DNA of 64,000 bases from Micromonospora sp. WMMA1363 (GTDB taxonomy: Bacteria > Actinomycetota > Actinomycetes > Mycobacteriales > Micromonosporaceae): NCBI RefSeq assembly GCF_030345795.1, contig NZ_JAUALB010000001.1, forward strand, positions 5,510,001 through 5,574,000. Direction: 5' to 3'. A model generated the notes under the pieces. The model was not told the DNA's origin. It saw only the letters and a program-made list of their open reading frames with translations, and searched no databases. How positions within the stretch are numbered: the first letter of the stretch is position 1; every line of letters starts with the position of its first letter. The position numbers and the translations under genes are program-made. Of the stretch, positions 29,000 through 37,104 are shown in pieces.

Positions 29000-29310
29000 C
29001 GCGCGCCGATCAACGCGTGCCCCGGCTTCTCCCGAACGAAGGACAGGTGCACGGTGTTGATCCCGTTCGCGACCCGGCCCGCGCACCCCCATGTACTGCC
29101 GCTTCACCCCACACGTCACGACGCCCTGCTTCGGCTGGCCCGTCTCGTCCAACGCACCCACCGTCAGGCCACGCCGGCGCCGACGGCTCGCCGCCTCGTC
29201 CAGACCAGCGGCCACGAACCGCCGGACGTGGCCCATCGTCGCCGTCGTGTCCCAGACCGCCCGGTTCAACAGCCGCTGCGTGCGGTCCTGCGTGGCGTCC
29301 CGGACCTGCT
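28960..29310 (-). pseudogene. Decayed IS701-like transposase, N-terminal part
   Basis: One minus-strand frame (about 29290-29084) reads LLNRAVWDT, MGHVRRFVAAGLDEAA and GLTVGALDETGQPKQG followed by CGVKRQYMG. GALDETGQ holds the first catalytic Asp. Another frame (29052-28968) continues with LSFVREKPGHALIGARQWIP and AEHITDP. Frameshifts separate them and the rest is missing. It is in the same orientation as the C-terminal fragment at 23932-24501. Confidence 0.75.
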
Positions 29311-29416
29311 CGGCGCGCTCCACCCGTTGCGCTTCGGCATCTGACTGACCAGCGCCGACGCATCGGCGGCGCAGCGTCATCGTCCAGCAGGCCGAGGCTG
29401 GTGAGCGGTTGGTGTC

Positions 29417-29664
29417 ACCCGGATCGATAACGACCCGTTCGCTCTGGCTGAACAGGTCGCCGGATGGGGTGAAACGCCGCAGGTGGTGCTGGAAGCAACG
29501 TACGGCTGGTACTGGGCGGCCGACGTTCTCACCGGTGCCGGCGCACAGGTGCGCCCGGCCCACCCTCTCGGGGTTGAAGGGGTTCGCCTACCGCGGGGTC
29601 AAGAACGACGAACGCGACGCGTCTGACCTTGCCGATCTGCTGCGCAAGGGCAGCAGGACGCGAG
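29417..29664 (+). pseudogene. Decayed IS110-family transposase fragment
   Basis: A plus-strand frame reads RIDNDPFALAEQVAGWGE, VVLEATYGWYWAADVL and QVRPAHPLGV. After a one-base shift near 29572, the adjacent frame gives LKGFAYRGVKNDERDA and SDLADLLRKG. These are the consecutive N-terminal (RuvC-like DEDD) motifs of IS110 transposases. The start and the C-terminal half are missing. Non-functional. Confidence 0.8.
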
Positions 29665-29823
29665 TGACTCCGGCACCACGCCGCTGCCCTCGTCAGGACC
29701 AGGAAGTTGGCGGCGGCCCGGCCATGTGACGTGGTGCGGTCAGATCCGTCTGTTTGCAGTCAACGGCCTGGATTTGGTATCCAGTAACACCGCTGGCGAC
29801 GTGCCGGAACCCAGGAGTCGATC

Positions 29824-32193
29824 GTGAACAACCAACCGCCCCGGCCCGACCTCGATGTCCTCGACGACATCCAGCGGCGGGTACTGTGGCTCGCCACCCG
29901 CGTCGTGGACGCGGCCAACCATGACCGCGACACCGGCGACGGGGTGAAGGTCGGCGGGCACCAGGCGTCGAGCGCGTCGTTGGTCACCGCGATGACGGCG
30001 TTGTGGTTCGCGCATCTGCGGGCCGAGGACCGGGTGGCGGTGAAGCCGCACGCGTCGCCCGTGTTCCACGCGATCCAGTACCTGCTCGGCAATCTGGACC
30101 GGCCGTACCTGACGCGGCTGCGCGCCCGGGGCGGCCTCCAGTCGTACCCGTCCCGGACGAAGGACCCGGACGAGGTGGACTTCTCCACCGGCTCGGTCGG
30201 TCTGGGCGCGGCGGCGCCGCTGTTCGCGGCGGTCACCCGCCGCTACGTCGACGCCCACTTCGGCGAACGCCCGCACTCCCGGTTCGTCGCCATCCTCGGC
30301 GACGCCGAGCTGGACGAGGGCAACATCTGGGAGGCGGTCGCCGACCCGGCCACCACCGGCCTGGGCAACGTGATGTGGCTGGTCGACTTCAACCGCCAGT
30401 CGCTGGACCGGGTCGTCCCGGGCATCCGGATCGACCAGTGGCGTGGCCAGTTCGAGGCCGCCGGCTGGCACGTCGTCGAGGTCAAGTACGGCCGCCGGCT
30501 CGCCGCGGCGTACGCCAGGCCGGGCGGCGAGGCGCTGCGCGACTGGATCGACGCGATGCCGAACGAGCAGTACCAGTCGCTGTTCGGGCTGGCCGGGCCG
30601 GCCCTGCGCAAGCAGTTCCTCGACGGCGCCCCGGCCGGCGTCGCGGAACTCGTCGCCGGTGTCGCCGACGACGAACTGGGCCCGCTGGTCACCGACCTCG
30701 GCGGGCATGACCTGCAGGCCATGCTCGACGCGTACGCCCAGTGCGACGCGGTGACCGACCGGCCCAGTGTGGTCTTCGCGTACACCGTGAAGGGCTGGGG
30801 GCTGCCGATCGCGGGCAACCCGCGCAACCACTCGGCGCTGCTCGCCACCGACCAGGTCGACGCGCTGCGCGCCGCGCACGGTCTGCGCCCCGAAACGGAG
30901 TGGGACCGCCTCGACCCGGCGAGCCCGGCGGGCATCCGGGCCGGCGAGCGCCGCGAGGCGCTGTCCCGGGCGCCGCGCGCGCGGGCGCTGGGCGTCACCG
31001 TCCCGGAGACCACCCGGGTACGCGCGAACAAGCCGATCTCCACCCAGGAGGTCTTCGGTCGGGTGCTGGTCGACCTGGCCCGTGACCCGAGCGTGGGACG
31101 GTACCTGGTCACCACGGCACCGGACGTGGCCACCTCGACCAACCTGGCCGGCTTCATCAACAAGACCGGCGTGTTCGCCCCGACCGCGCAGCGCGCCTGG
31201 AGCGAAGACCGGATGCTGCGCTGGACCGAGAGCCCGGCCGGGCAGCACATCGAACTGGGCATCTCGGAGATGAACCTGTTCCTGCTGCTCGGGCAGCTGG
31301 GCCTGGCCTGGGACCTGTCTGGGCAGCCGCTGCTGCCGGTCGGGACCGTCTACGACCCGTTCGTGCTGCGCGGCCTGGACGCGTTCCTGTACGGCACCTA
31401 CTCCGGCTCCCGGTTCGTGGTCGCGGGCACCCCGTCTGGTATCACGCTCGCCCCGGAGGGTGGGGCGCACCAGTCCACCATCACCGCCAGCGTCGGGTTG
31501 GAGCTGCCCGGGGTCACCTTCCTCGAACCCGCGTACGCGGCCACGCTGGACTGGCTGCTCTGCGACGCGCTCGGCCAGATCGCGCAGGGGACGGCGCCTG
31601 CGGCCACCGCCGCACCGACCGAGGACGGCGCGTACTACTTCCGGCTCAGCACGCGCCCGATCGATCAGGGACCACTCGAGGCGGCCCGGGCCCGCCTCGG
31701 CGACGCGGTGCTGCGCCGGCAGGTGCTCGCCGGCGCCTACCGCCTCGTCGACGCCCACGCGGCGTACCCGCACCTGGCCGACGCCCCGGTCGTGCAGATC
31801 GCCGCGTCCGGCGCGGTCCTGCCCGAGGCGCTCGCCGCCGCCGCCGAACTGGCCGAGGAGGGCGTCGCCGCGCACGTCGTCGACGTCACCAGTTTGGACC
31901 GCCTCTACCGGGCCTGGCAGCGCACCCTGCGGCAGGGCGTGCGCACCGCCGCCGTGCCCAGCGTCCCGGGCGCCCTGCGGTCGGCCTTCGCCGACCGGGT
32001 GCCGGTGGTGACCGTGCACGACGCCGCCTCGCACGCGATGGCCTGGCTCGGCTCGGCGGTCGGTGCCCCCGCCGTCCCGCTCGGCGTGGACGAGTTCGGC
32101 CAGTCGGGCAGTGTCACCGAGCTGTACGAGCTGCACGACCTGCTGCCCGGCAGCATCGTCAACGCCGCGCTCGCCGCCCTGTCGCTGCGCTGA
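29824..32193 (+). CDS. Pyruvate dehydrogenase E1/transketolase-like TPP enzyme
   Basis: 789 residues, homologous to homodimeric AceE-type E1 but about 100 residues shorter than AceE (about 890-930). GGHQASSASLVTAMTAL, the TPP/Mg motif ILGDAELDEGNIWEAV ending WLVDFNRQSLD, and the second-domain segments ELGISEMNLFLLLGQLG and EGGAHQSTI are all E1-like. E1 oxidatively decarboxylates pyruvate (or another 2-oxoacid) and hands the acyl group to E2. No E2, E3 or lipoyl gene is nearby, so it may act alone or on a different oxoacid. GTG 29824 has AGGAG 7 nt upstream. Confidence 0.75.
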   Translation: MNNQPPRPDLDVLDDIQRRVLWLATRVVDAANHDRDTGDGVKVGGHQASSASLVTAMTALWFAHLRAEDRVAVKPHASPVFHAIQYLLGNLDRPYLTRLRARGGLQSYPSRTKDPDEVDFSTGSVGLGAAAPLFAAVTRRYVDAHFGERPHSRFVAILGDAELDEGNIWEAVADPATTGLGNVMWLVDFNRQSLDRVVPGIRIDQWRGQFEAAGWHVVEVKYGRRLAAAYARPGGEALRDWIDAMPNEQYQSLFGLAGPALRKQFLDGAPAGVAELVAGVADDELGPLVTDLGGHDLQAMLDAYAQCDAVTDRPSVVFAYTVKGWGLPIAGNPRNHSALLATDQVDALRAAHGLRPETEWDRLDPASPAGIRAGERREALSRAPRARALGVTVPETTRVRANKPISTQEVFGRVLVDLARDPSVGRYLVTTAPDVATSTNLAGFINKTGVFAPTAQRAWSEDRMLRWTESPAGQHIELGISEMNLFLLLGQLGLAWDLSGQPLLPVGTVYDPFVLRGLDAFLYGTYSGSRFVVAGTPSGITLAPEGGAHQSTITASVGLELPGVTFLEPAYAATLDWLLCDALGQIAQGTAPAATAAPTEDGAYYFRLSTRPIDQGPLEAARARLGDAVLRRQVLAGAYRLVDAHAAYPHLADAPVVQIAASGAVLPEALAAAAELAEEGVAAHVVDVTSLDRLYRAWQRTLRQGVRTAAVPSVPGALRSAFADRVPVVTVHDAASHAMAWLGSAVGAPAVPLGVDEFGQSGSVTELYELHDLLPGSIVNAALAALSLR

Positions 32194-32337
32194 CCCACCG
32201 ACGGCGCCGCGGCGCCCGGTCGTCACCGGCGACGCCGGTTGCGAGTTCGGCGCCGACAAGCTGCGCCGACGGCTCGGATGCGGACGACCGGGTGCCCGTC
32301 GGGCCCCGCCCCGCCGCCGGTCGCGCGGAGTCCCGGC

Positions 32338-33915
32338 TCAGCGGGTCGGGGTGGGGGTGACCGGGGCGGGGACACCGACCTTCGGGTTCTCCACCACGTG
32401 CCGCTGGAGGTTCACCTGGGCCTGCCCGGTGCCGCCCACGGTGATGTCGTCGTACGCCGTGAGCAGTTTCTCCTTGTCGAAGTAGAGGACGCTCATCGAC
32501 AGCGGCGTCGGCTCTTCGCCCTCCAGGCCGCGCAGGCCGGCGCCACCGGTCGAGCCCTGCACCATCAGCAGGGTGGGGGACTGGCCGGGCTCCTGCGGCA
32601 GCCGGGACACCTCACGATGGTGGGTGTGCCCCGCGAGCACCAGGGGGGTGGCACCCGCCAGCGGCCCGGCCGACGCGGGGTCGTGCACCAGCGCGATGTC
32701 CACCGGCCGGGGCGAGCTGCGGGCCGTGGCGGCGAGTTGGTCGCCGACACCGATGAGCTGGTCAGCGGTCTCCTTGGTGAGGCCGCTGCCGGCCGGTGAG
32801 GTGCTCTTGTCGGGGGTGAAGCGCGGGTCCCCGATGCCGGCGATGGTCAGTCCGGCGACGGTGGTGGTCGTGTTGTCGAGCACGATCGTGTTGCGTTGGC
32901 GGGCCACCGCCGCAGCCGTCCGCCCCGAGTCGTGGTTGCCCCGGATGAAGACGTACGGCTTCTGGAGGAGCCCGATCGAGCCGACGTAGGACGCCTCCGG
33001 CTCACTGCCCCAGTCCGTCATGTCGCCGGTGTCGACCACCACGTCGATGCCGAACTGCTCGACCACCGTACGGATCAGCTGCCAGGCGGCGGGGTTGAGA
33101 TGCATGTCGGAGATGTGCAGCACGCGGGTGGTGCCGGGTTCCGGGTCGTACACCGGCAACGCCGAGACCGTGGTGTACAACTGGCTGACGTTGCCGACGA
33201 TGCGCTGGAGCTGCTCGGCGTACCGCGTGTAGTCGTTGGCGATCCGGCGGGCGTCACCGACAATGGCCGGCGCGTTGACCAGTAGCCCCTCGTAGCGTGG
33301 TTCCTCGATCGCCTGCGGGCGCAGGGTGGCGGCGGCGGTGCCGAGGCTGCCGGCGGTCACCGCCAGCGCGAGCCCGCCCGCCCATGCCGCCCGACGGGCG
33401 TCGCGGAACACCAACAGGGCCAACGCGAGCGTGACCAGTACGGTCGAGGCGACCGTCCGCAGACCGAGCCGCAGCACCCCCGCGCGGATGTCCTCCACCG
33501 CGGTCTGGCTCGCCCGGTTGATGCTGGCCGGGTCGTGCAGGAGCGCCTGCGTCCGGCCCTGGTCGAGCGCGCCCAGTTCCACGGTCAGGTGGGTCGGCCC
33601 GTCGTGGCTGTCGAGCAGCAGCGCGCCGAGCGGCGGGACGTCGATGGTGGTGCTGCCGGCGAGGGCCGGCGCCATCGTCAGATCCGCCTGGAAAGGCCCG
33701 ATGTCGGTGCTGACCCGGCCGCCGGCGAGTGCTCCGATCATGATCCCGGCCAGGGTCACGACGAGGATCGCCAGTGTCACACCGACCGCCCGGAGGGCAC
33801 GCCACCGGGTCGGGCCCCGCCAGCCTGGCCCGCGGAGCGCGAACCGCCGGATGCGGCCGCCCTCCGGGGCCGAGCCGCCCCGCCCCTTCTGCTGCTCGTT
33901 CTCCTGTCCGTCCAT
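32338..33915 (-). CDS. Membrane-anchored metallophosphoesterase
   Basis: 525 residues. A basic N-terminus is followed by a membrane helix (about 44-65), an extracytoplasmic stretch, further hydrophobic helices (about 150-205) and a calcineurin-like domain in the C-terminal half. The metal motifs are all there: HISDMHLN, DTGDMTDWG, IRGNHDSG, LVHDP and LAGHTHH. It should hydrolyse phosphoesters with two metal ions; the substrate is unknown. The tail ends in Pro/Thr repeats (PAPVTPTPTR). The membrane topology is my reading. Confidence 0.85.
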   Translation of the reverse strand: MDGQENEQQKGRGGSAPEGGRIRRFALRGPGWRGPTRWRALRAVGVTLAILVVTLAGIMIGALAGGRVSTDIGPFQADLTMAPALAGSTTIDVPPLGALLLDSHDGPTHLTVELGALDQGRTQALLHDPASINRASQTAVEDIRAGVLRLGLRTVASTVLVTLALALLVFRDARRAAWAGGLALAVTAGSLGTAAATLRPQAIEEPRYEGLLVNAPAIVGDARRIANDYTRYAEQLQRIVGNVSQLYTTVSALPVYDPEPGTTRVLHISDMHLNPAAWQLIRTVVEQFGIDVVVDTGDMTDWGSEPEASYVGSIGLLQKPYVFIRGNHDSGRTAAAVARQRNTIVLDNTTTTVAGLTIAGIGDPRFTPDKSTSPAGSGLTKETADQLIGVGDQLAATARSSPRPVDIALVHDPASAGPLAGATPLVLAGHTHHREVSRLPQEPGQSPTLLMVQGSTGGAGLRGLEGEEPTPLSMSVLYFDKEKLLTAYDDITVGGTGQAQVNLQRHVVENPKVGVPAPVTPTPTR

Positions 33916-33977
33916 GCTGAGATTCTGACCTGTCCGTCGGTGGATCTTGCTAAACCTGCGCCCGGGTGTCTCGAGTG

Positions 33978-35144
33978 TCAGCTTCGTCCGGCTCCGCCCT
34001 CAGTGAACACCAGCCGCAGCAACCGGTCGTCGTCCGGTTCGGGGTTGCCGCGCCCGTCGTGGTTGGAGGTGCTCACCCAGAGCGAGCCGTCGGGCGCGGC
34101 GGCGACCGCCCGCAGCCGGCCGAAGCGGTTGGTCAGCAGGTCACGGGGCTGGCCGAGTACCGTCCCGGTGGCGGTCAGCTCGACCAGCCAGAGCCGCTGA
34201 CCCCGCAGGCAGGCCGTGACGAGCACGGCGTCGGCGCGGGCCAGCCCGGAGCACGAGGCGTCCGAGGTGGGCCACTGGACGATCGGATCGACGAATCGGC
34301 GATCGTCGGAGCGCCCTTCGACCTGCGGCCACCCGTAGTCGCGTCCCTTGGTGATCTCGTTGATCTCGTCCCAGGTGTTCTGGCCGAACTCGACGGCGTA
34401 CATCTTCTGGTCGGCGGTCCAGGTGAACCCCTGCACGTTGCGGTGCCCCAGGGACCAGACGGGCGAGTCGGGGAAGGGGTTGTCGGGCGCCGGCTTCCCG
34501 TCGGCGGTGATCCGCAGGATCTTGCCGCCGAGGCGCTTGACGTCCTGCGACTGGGTCCGGTCGCCGGCGTCGCCGGTGCTGGCGTAGAGCTGGCCGTCCG
34601 GCCCGAAGGCGAGGCCGCCACCGTTGTGGATGCCTGCCTTCGGGATCCCGGTCAGGATCGGCTCGGGCCGCCCGCCCAGCCGCAGCCGCGCGATCCGGTT
34701 GTCCCGTTCGGCGGTGTAGTAGATGAAGACCATCCGGTCCTGCTGGTAGGCCGGCGAGACGGCGATACCCAGCAGCCCGCCCTCACCCGCCGCGGCCACC
34801 TCGGCGACCGTCTGCACCGTGGTCACCTTCAGGCCGTCGGGCCCGGACGCCGGGCCGACCTGGAGGATGCGGCCGCTGTCCCGTTCGGTGACCAGGGCGC
34901 CCCCGTCGGGCAGGAAGGCGATGCCCCACGGGACGCGCAGCCCGCTGGCCAGCACGGTGGCCACGACCTCCTGGCCGACCCCGTCGGCCGTCGCCGACGG
35001 GGTGGGAAAGGTGGGCGGTTCACCGGCCGGGTCCGACTCCGGCTCGCCGAAGGTGCAGCCGCTGGTCACCAGCAGCGCCGCGCATGACGCCGCGAGGGCC
35101 GCGCGGAGGCGGTAGGTGCGAGGGTGCGAGGTACGGGCGCTCAC
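33978..35144 (-). CDS. PQQ-dependent sugar dehydrogenase-like lipoprotein
   Basis: 388 residues. A lipoprotein signal peptide ends in the lipobox LVTSGC, followed by a Pro/Ser-rich tether. The beta-propeller of the glucose/sorbosone dehydrogenase family follows: LRVPWGIAFLPDGGALVTER, GEGGLLGIAVSP, GGGLAFGPDGQLY and LGHRNVQGFTW with the His used near the cofactor. Members oxidise sugars with PQQ, but many bacterial ones have unknown substrates. GTG 35144 lies 7 nt after TACGCT, a leaderless start. It is divergent from the nucleosidase gene. Confidence 0.85.
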   Translation of the reverse strand: MSARTSHPRTYRLRAALAASCAALLVTSGCTFGEPESDPAGEPPTFPTPSATADGVGQEVVATVLASGLRVPWGIAFLPDGGALVTERDSGRILQVGPASGPDGLKVTTVQTVAEVAAAGEGGLLGIAVSPAYQQDRMVFIYYTAERDNRIARLRLGGRPEPILTGIPKAGIHNGGGLAFGPDGQLYASTGDAGDRTQSQDVKRLGGKILRITADGKPAPDNPFPDSPVWSLGHRNVQGFTWTADQKMYAVEFGQNTWDEINEITKGRDYGWPQVEGRSDDRRFVDPIVQWPTSDASCSGLARADAVLVTACLRGQRLWLVELTATGTVLGQPRDLLTNRFGRLRAVAAAPDGSLWVSTSNHDGRGNPEPDDDRLLRLVFTEGGAGRS

Positions 35145-35151
35145 CCGGCCC

Positions 35152-35157
35152 AGCGTA
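35152..35157 (-). promoter_or_regulatory. -10 hexamer TACGCT of the PQQ-type dehydrogenase gene
   Basis: On the minus strand TACGCT ends 7 nt before GTG 35144; no ribosome site between. Confidence 0.4.
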
Positions 35158-35305
35158 GTCGGGTGAGCCCCAGGATCTGGGCGTGGATCAAGCGTCGAGG
35201 GCCTGTGGCTCCCCGTCGTCGCTGTCGGCAGCGGCACCCCGGCCTGTCAGTTGGGTGGCCTTCCCGACACCTCTGCCGTCGTGAACCACGCCGCCCGGCG
35301 GTGCG

Positions 35306-35311
35306 TAGCAT
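35306..35311 (+). promoter_or_regulatory. -10 hexamer TAGCAT of the nucleosidase gene
   Basis: TAGCAT ends 6 nt before ATG 35318, indicating a leaderless mRNA. Confidence 0.45.
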
Positions 35312-35317
35312 CGCCGC

Positions 35318-35938
35318 ATGGAACTGATCGGAGAGGTCACCCCTGACCGACCGTTACTCGTGCTGGCCGTCAAGGAGGAAGCGCAGTTTCTCCCCCCGAC
35401 GCTGCCGGTTCTGCTCACCGGCATGGGCAAGGTGAACGGGGCGATCGCGTTGGCCACCACCCTGGCCCGCGGCCCTCGCCCAGCCGGCATCGTCAACCTG
35501 GGTACCGCCGGCGCACTTCGCCCGGGATGGGCCGGCACGCACGCCATCGGCATCGTGATCCAGCATGACCTGGACAGTGATGTGCTGCGGACCCTCACCG
35601 GCGAGGTCTACGGCTCCCCCCTGGCGCTTCCTGACTCCGACGGCCCCACCCTCGCGACCGGCGACGCCTTCGTCGCCGACGAGGCGTCTCGTCAGCGGCT
35701 GGCGGCCATCGCACCCCTGGTGGACATGGAAGGCTACGCCCTCGCGGCCGCCGCCCAGCAGGCCGGTGTCCCGCTGCGCATCGTCAAGCACGTCAGTGAC
35801 CACGCGGGAGAGGGCGCGGCCAGAACGTGGCGTGAGACGGTCACGGAATGCGCCCGCGCGCTCGCCGACTGGTCCGTCCGAAACCTTCCGCTGGCGCGGA
35901 TCTCACAGCGACCCGACTCGGCCGAGACCAGGGGTTGA
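35318..35938 (+). CDS. Nucleosidase of the PNP/UDP phosphorylase superfamily (MTA/SAH nucleosidase-like)
   Basis: 206 residues, slightly shorter than MTA/SAH nucleosidase (about 230). VLLTGMGKVNGAIALATTL and IVNLGTAGAL are the family core, VDMEGYALAAAA carries the ribose-binding Met-Glu, and IVKHVSDHAGEGA holds the catalytic-site Asp. It should cleave the N-glycosidic bond of a purine nucleoside such as methylthioadenosine or S-adenosylhomocysteine. The exact substrate is not determined by the sequence. It is leaderless, as judged by TAGCAT 6 nt upstream. Confidence 0.8.
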   Translation: MELIGEVTPDRPLLVLAVKEEAQFLPPTLPVLLTGMGKVNGAIALATTLARGPRPAGIVNLGTAGALRPGWAGTHAIGIVIQHDLDSDVLRTLTGEVYGSPLALPDSDGPTLATGDAFVADEASRQRLAAIAPLVDMEGYALAAAAQQAGVPLRIVKHVSDHAGEGAARTWRETVTECARALADWSVRNLPLARISQRPDSAETRG

Positions 35939-35958
35939 TCATCCGATCCGCCACTCGA

Positions 35959-36399
35959 CTATTCCATCCGGAAGTCGGCGAAGTCGAATCCCGGCGTCAC
36001 CACACAAGTGACCAGGACCGGCTGGTCACCCGCCGGGGCCGCTGCCTGCCACGTCCCGCCCGGGACCAGCATCTGCGGGCGCTGACCGGCAGCCACATCC
36101 GCGCCGAGGGCGACGTCCATGGGATCAGCCGCCGGCTCCCTGCCCGAGCCGCCGAGTCGCAGAGTCAGCGGGCCGCCCGAGTGCCACAACCACAGCTCGT
36201 CTGAGCGCACCACATGCCAGCGGGACCGCTCGCCGGGGTGGAGCAGGAAATAGATGGCGGTGGCCGCGTTACGACTGCCGTCGTAGCCCGCGGGACGCAC
36301 GGTGTGCGCCGAGCGCCAGGTCTCTCGGAACCAGCCGCCCTCGGGGTGTGGCGCGAGGTCGAGCAATGCGGCAAGCGCGGGCCGCTGCGCATTCGTCAC
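35959..36399 (-). CDS. Cupin domain protein (DUF985)
   Basis: 146 residues, single cupin of the DUF985 type: LDLAPHPEGGWFRETWRSA, AIYFLLHPGERSRWHVVRSD, ELWLWHSGGPL and VPGGTWQAA, with conserved His/Glu near a likely metal or ligand site. Function of the family is not established (one structure suggests sugar-nucleotide-like binding). GTG 36399 has GAGAGGG about 6 nt upstream; GTG 36405 is too close to it. It is convergent with the nucleosidase gene, 20 bases apart. Confidence 0.8.
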   Translation of the reverse strand: MTNAQRPALAALLDLAPHPEGGWFRETWRSAHTVRPAGYDGSRNAATAIYFLLHPGERSRWHVVRSDELWLWHSGGPLTLRLGGSGREPAADPMDVALGADVAAGQRPQMLVPGGTWQAAAPAGDQPVLVTCVVTPGFDFADFRME

Positions 36400-36512
36400 G
36401 CGCACCCCCTCTCGCTGATGGTCCGCCCAACGGGGCCAACACCAGGACTCATGGTGTGGAGGCGGTGGGCTGACGGTAACAAGCGCCGACTACGGAGCCG
36501 ACTGGTCGCCGA

Positions 36513-36902
36513 CTACGGAGCGGACCGGTCGGCCGCGTCGGGCAGGGACCCGCCGGTCGCCGAGACCAGGCGGGGCAGGTCGGTGCCCCGCACCGCCGGG
36601 AGCTGGACCTCGATGCCGTCGTCGAGGCGGGCGACCGCCCGGCCCCGCGGATCGGTGGTCAGCTCGACGACTCGATCCCAGTCAATGCGGCGTTGGCCGG
36701 CGAGCGCCCGTAGGCGCAGCCCGTGAGAGTCGGCGTCGGTGCCGGCCCGCCACGCCCACACCCCTACCGCGAGGGGTACGAGCAGCACCGGCAGTAGATA
36801 CCACCGGGCGCTGGCCAACGGAAGGGCGCCGATGAAGGCGATCACCGCGGCGACCAGGACGGCCTGGTTGTGCCGGAAGCGGACGGTGTCGGAGCTGCTC
36901 AC
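36513..36902 (-). CDS. PH domain membrane protein (bacterial PH-like, Cfp6 type)
   Basis: 129 residues. Two adjacent membrane helices at the N-terminus (about 11-50: AVLVAAVIAFIGALPLA; YLLPVLLVPLAVGVWAW), then a soluble PH-like domain with DSHGLRLRALAGQRRIDWD and VVELTTDPRGRAVARLDDG. This layout is that of the low-molecular-weight protein antigen 6 family. Function unknown. The start is uncertain: GTG 36902 fits the family, GTG 36926 is the alternative. Confidence 0.75.
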   Translation of the reverse strand: MSSSDTVRFRHNQAVLVAAVIAFIGALPLASARWYLLPVLLVPLAVGVWAWRAGTDADSHGLRLRALAGQRRIDWDRVVELTTDPRGRAVARLDDGIEVQLPAVRGTDLPRLVSATGGSLPDAADRSAP

Positions 36903-37104
36903 CCACCGATGATCCCACCCCGCCACGATGCCGGGCGCGGCGACCCCGTACGGGCGGTGACCGAGGCAGAATGGTGACCGGCATCACGGAAGGTGTACGT
37001 CACTGTCCGGGCGCCGGCTCGTTATCGGGAGTTGGGCAGCGGACTTGCCGTCCGCGTCCCGCACCGCCGCACCGCCCCCGTGCCCCCTCACGAAGGCGAT
37101 CGCC

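Noticed and set aside
29740..32259. Minus-strand 839-codon open frame opposite the E1-like gene
   Set aside because: Shadow frame: no domain, no ribosome site, and the plus-strand gene is clear.
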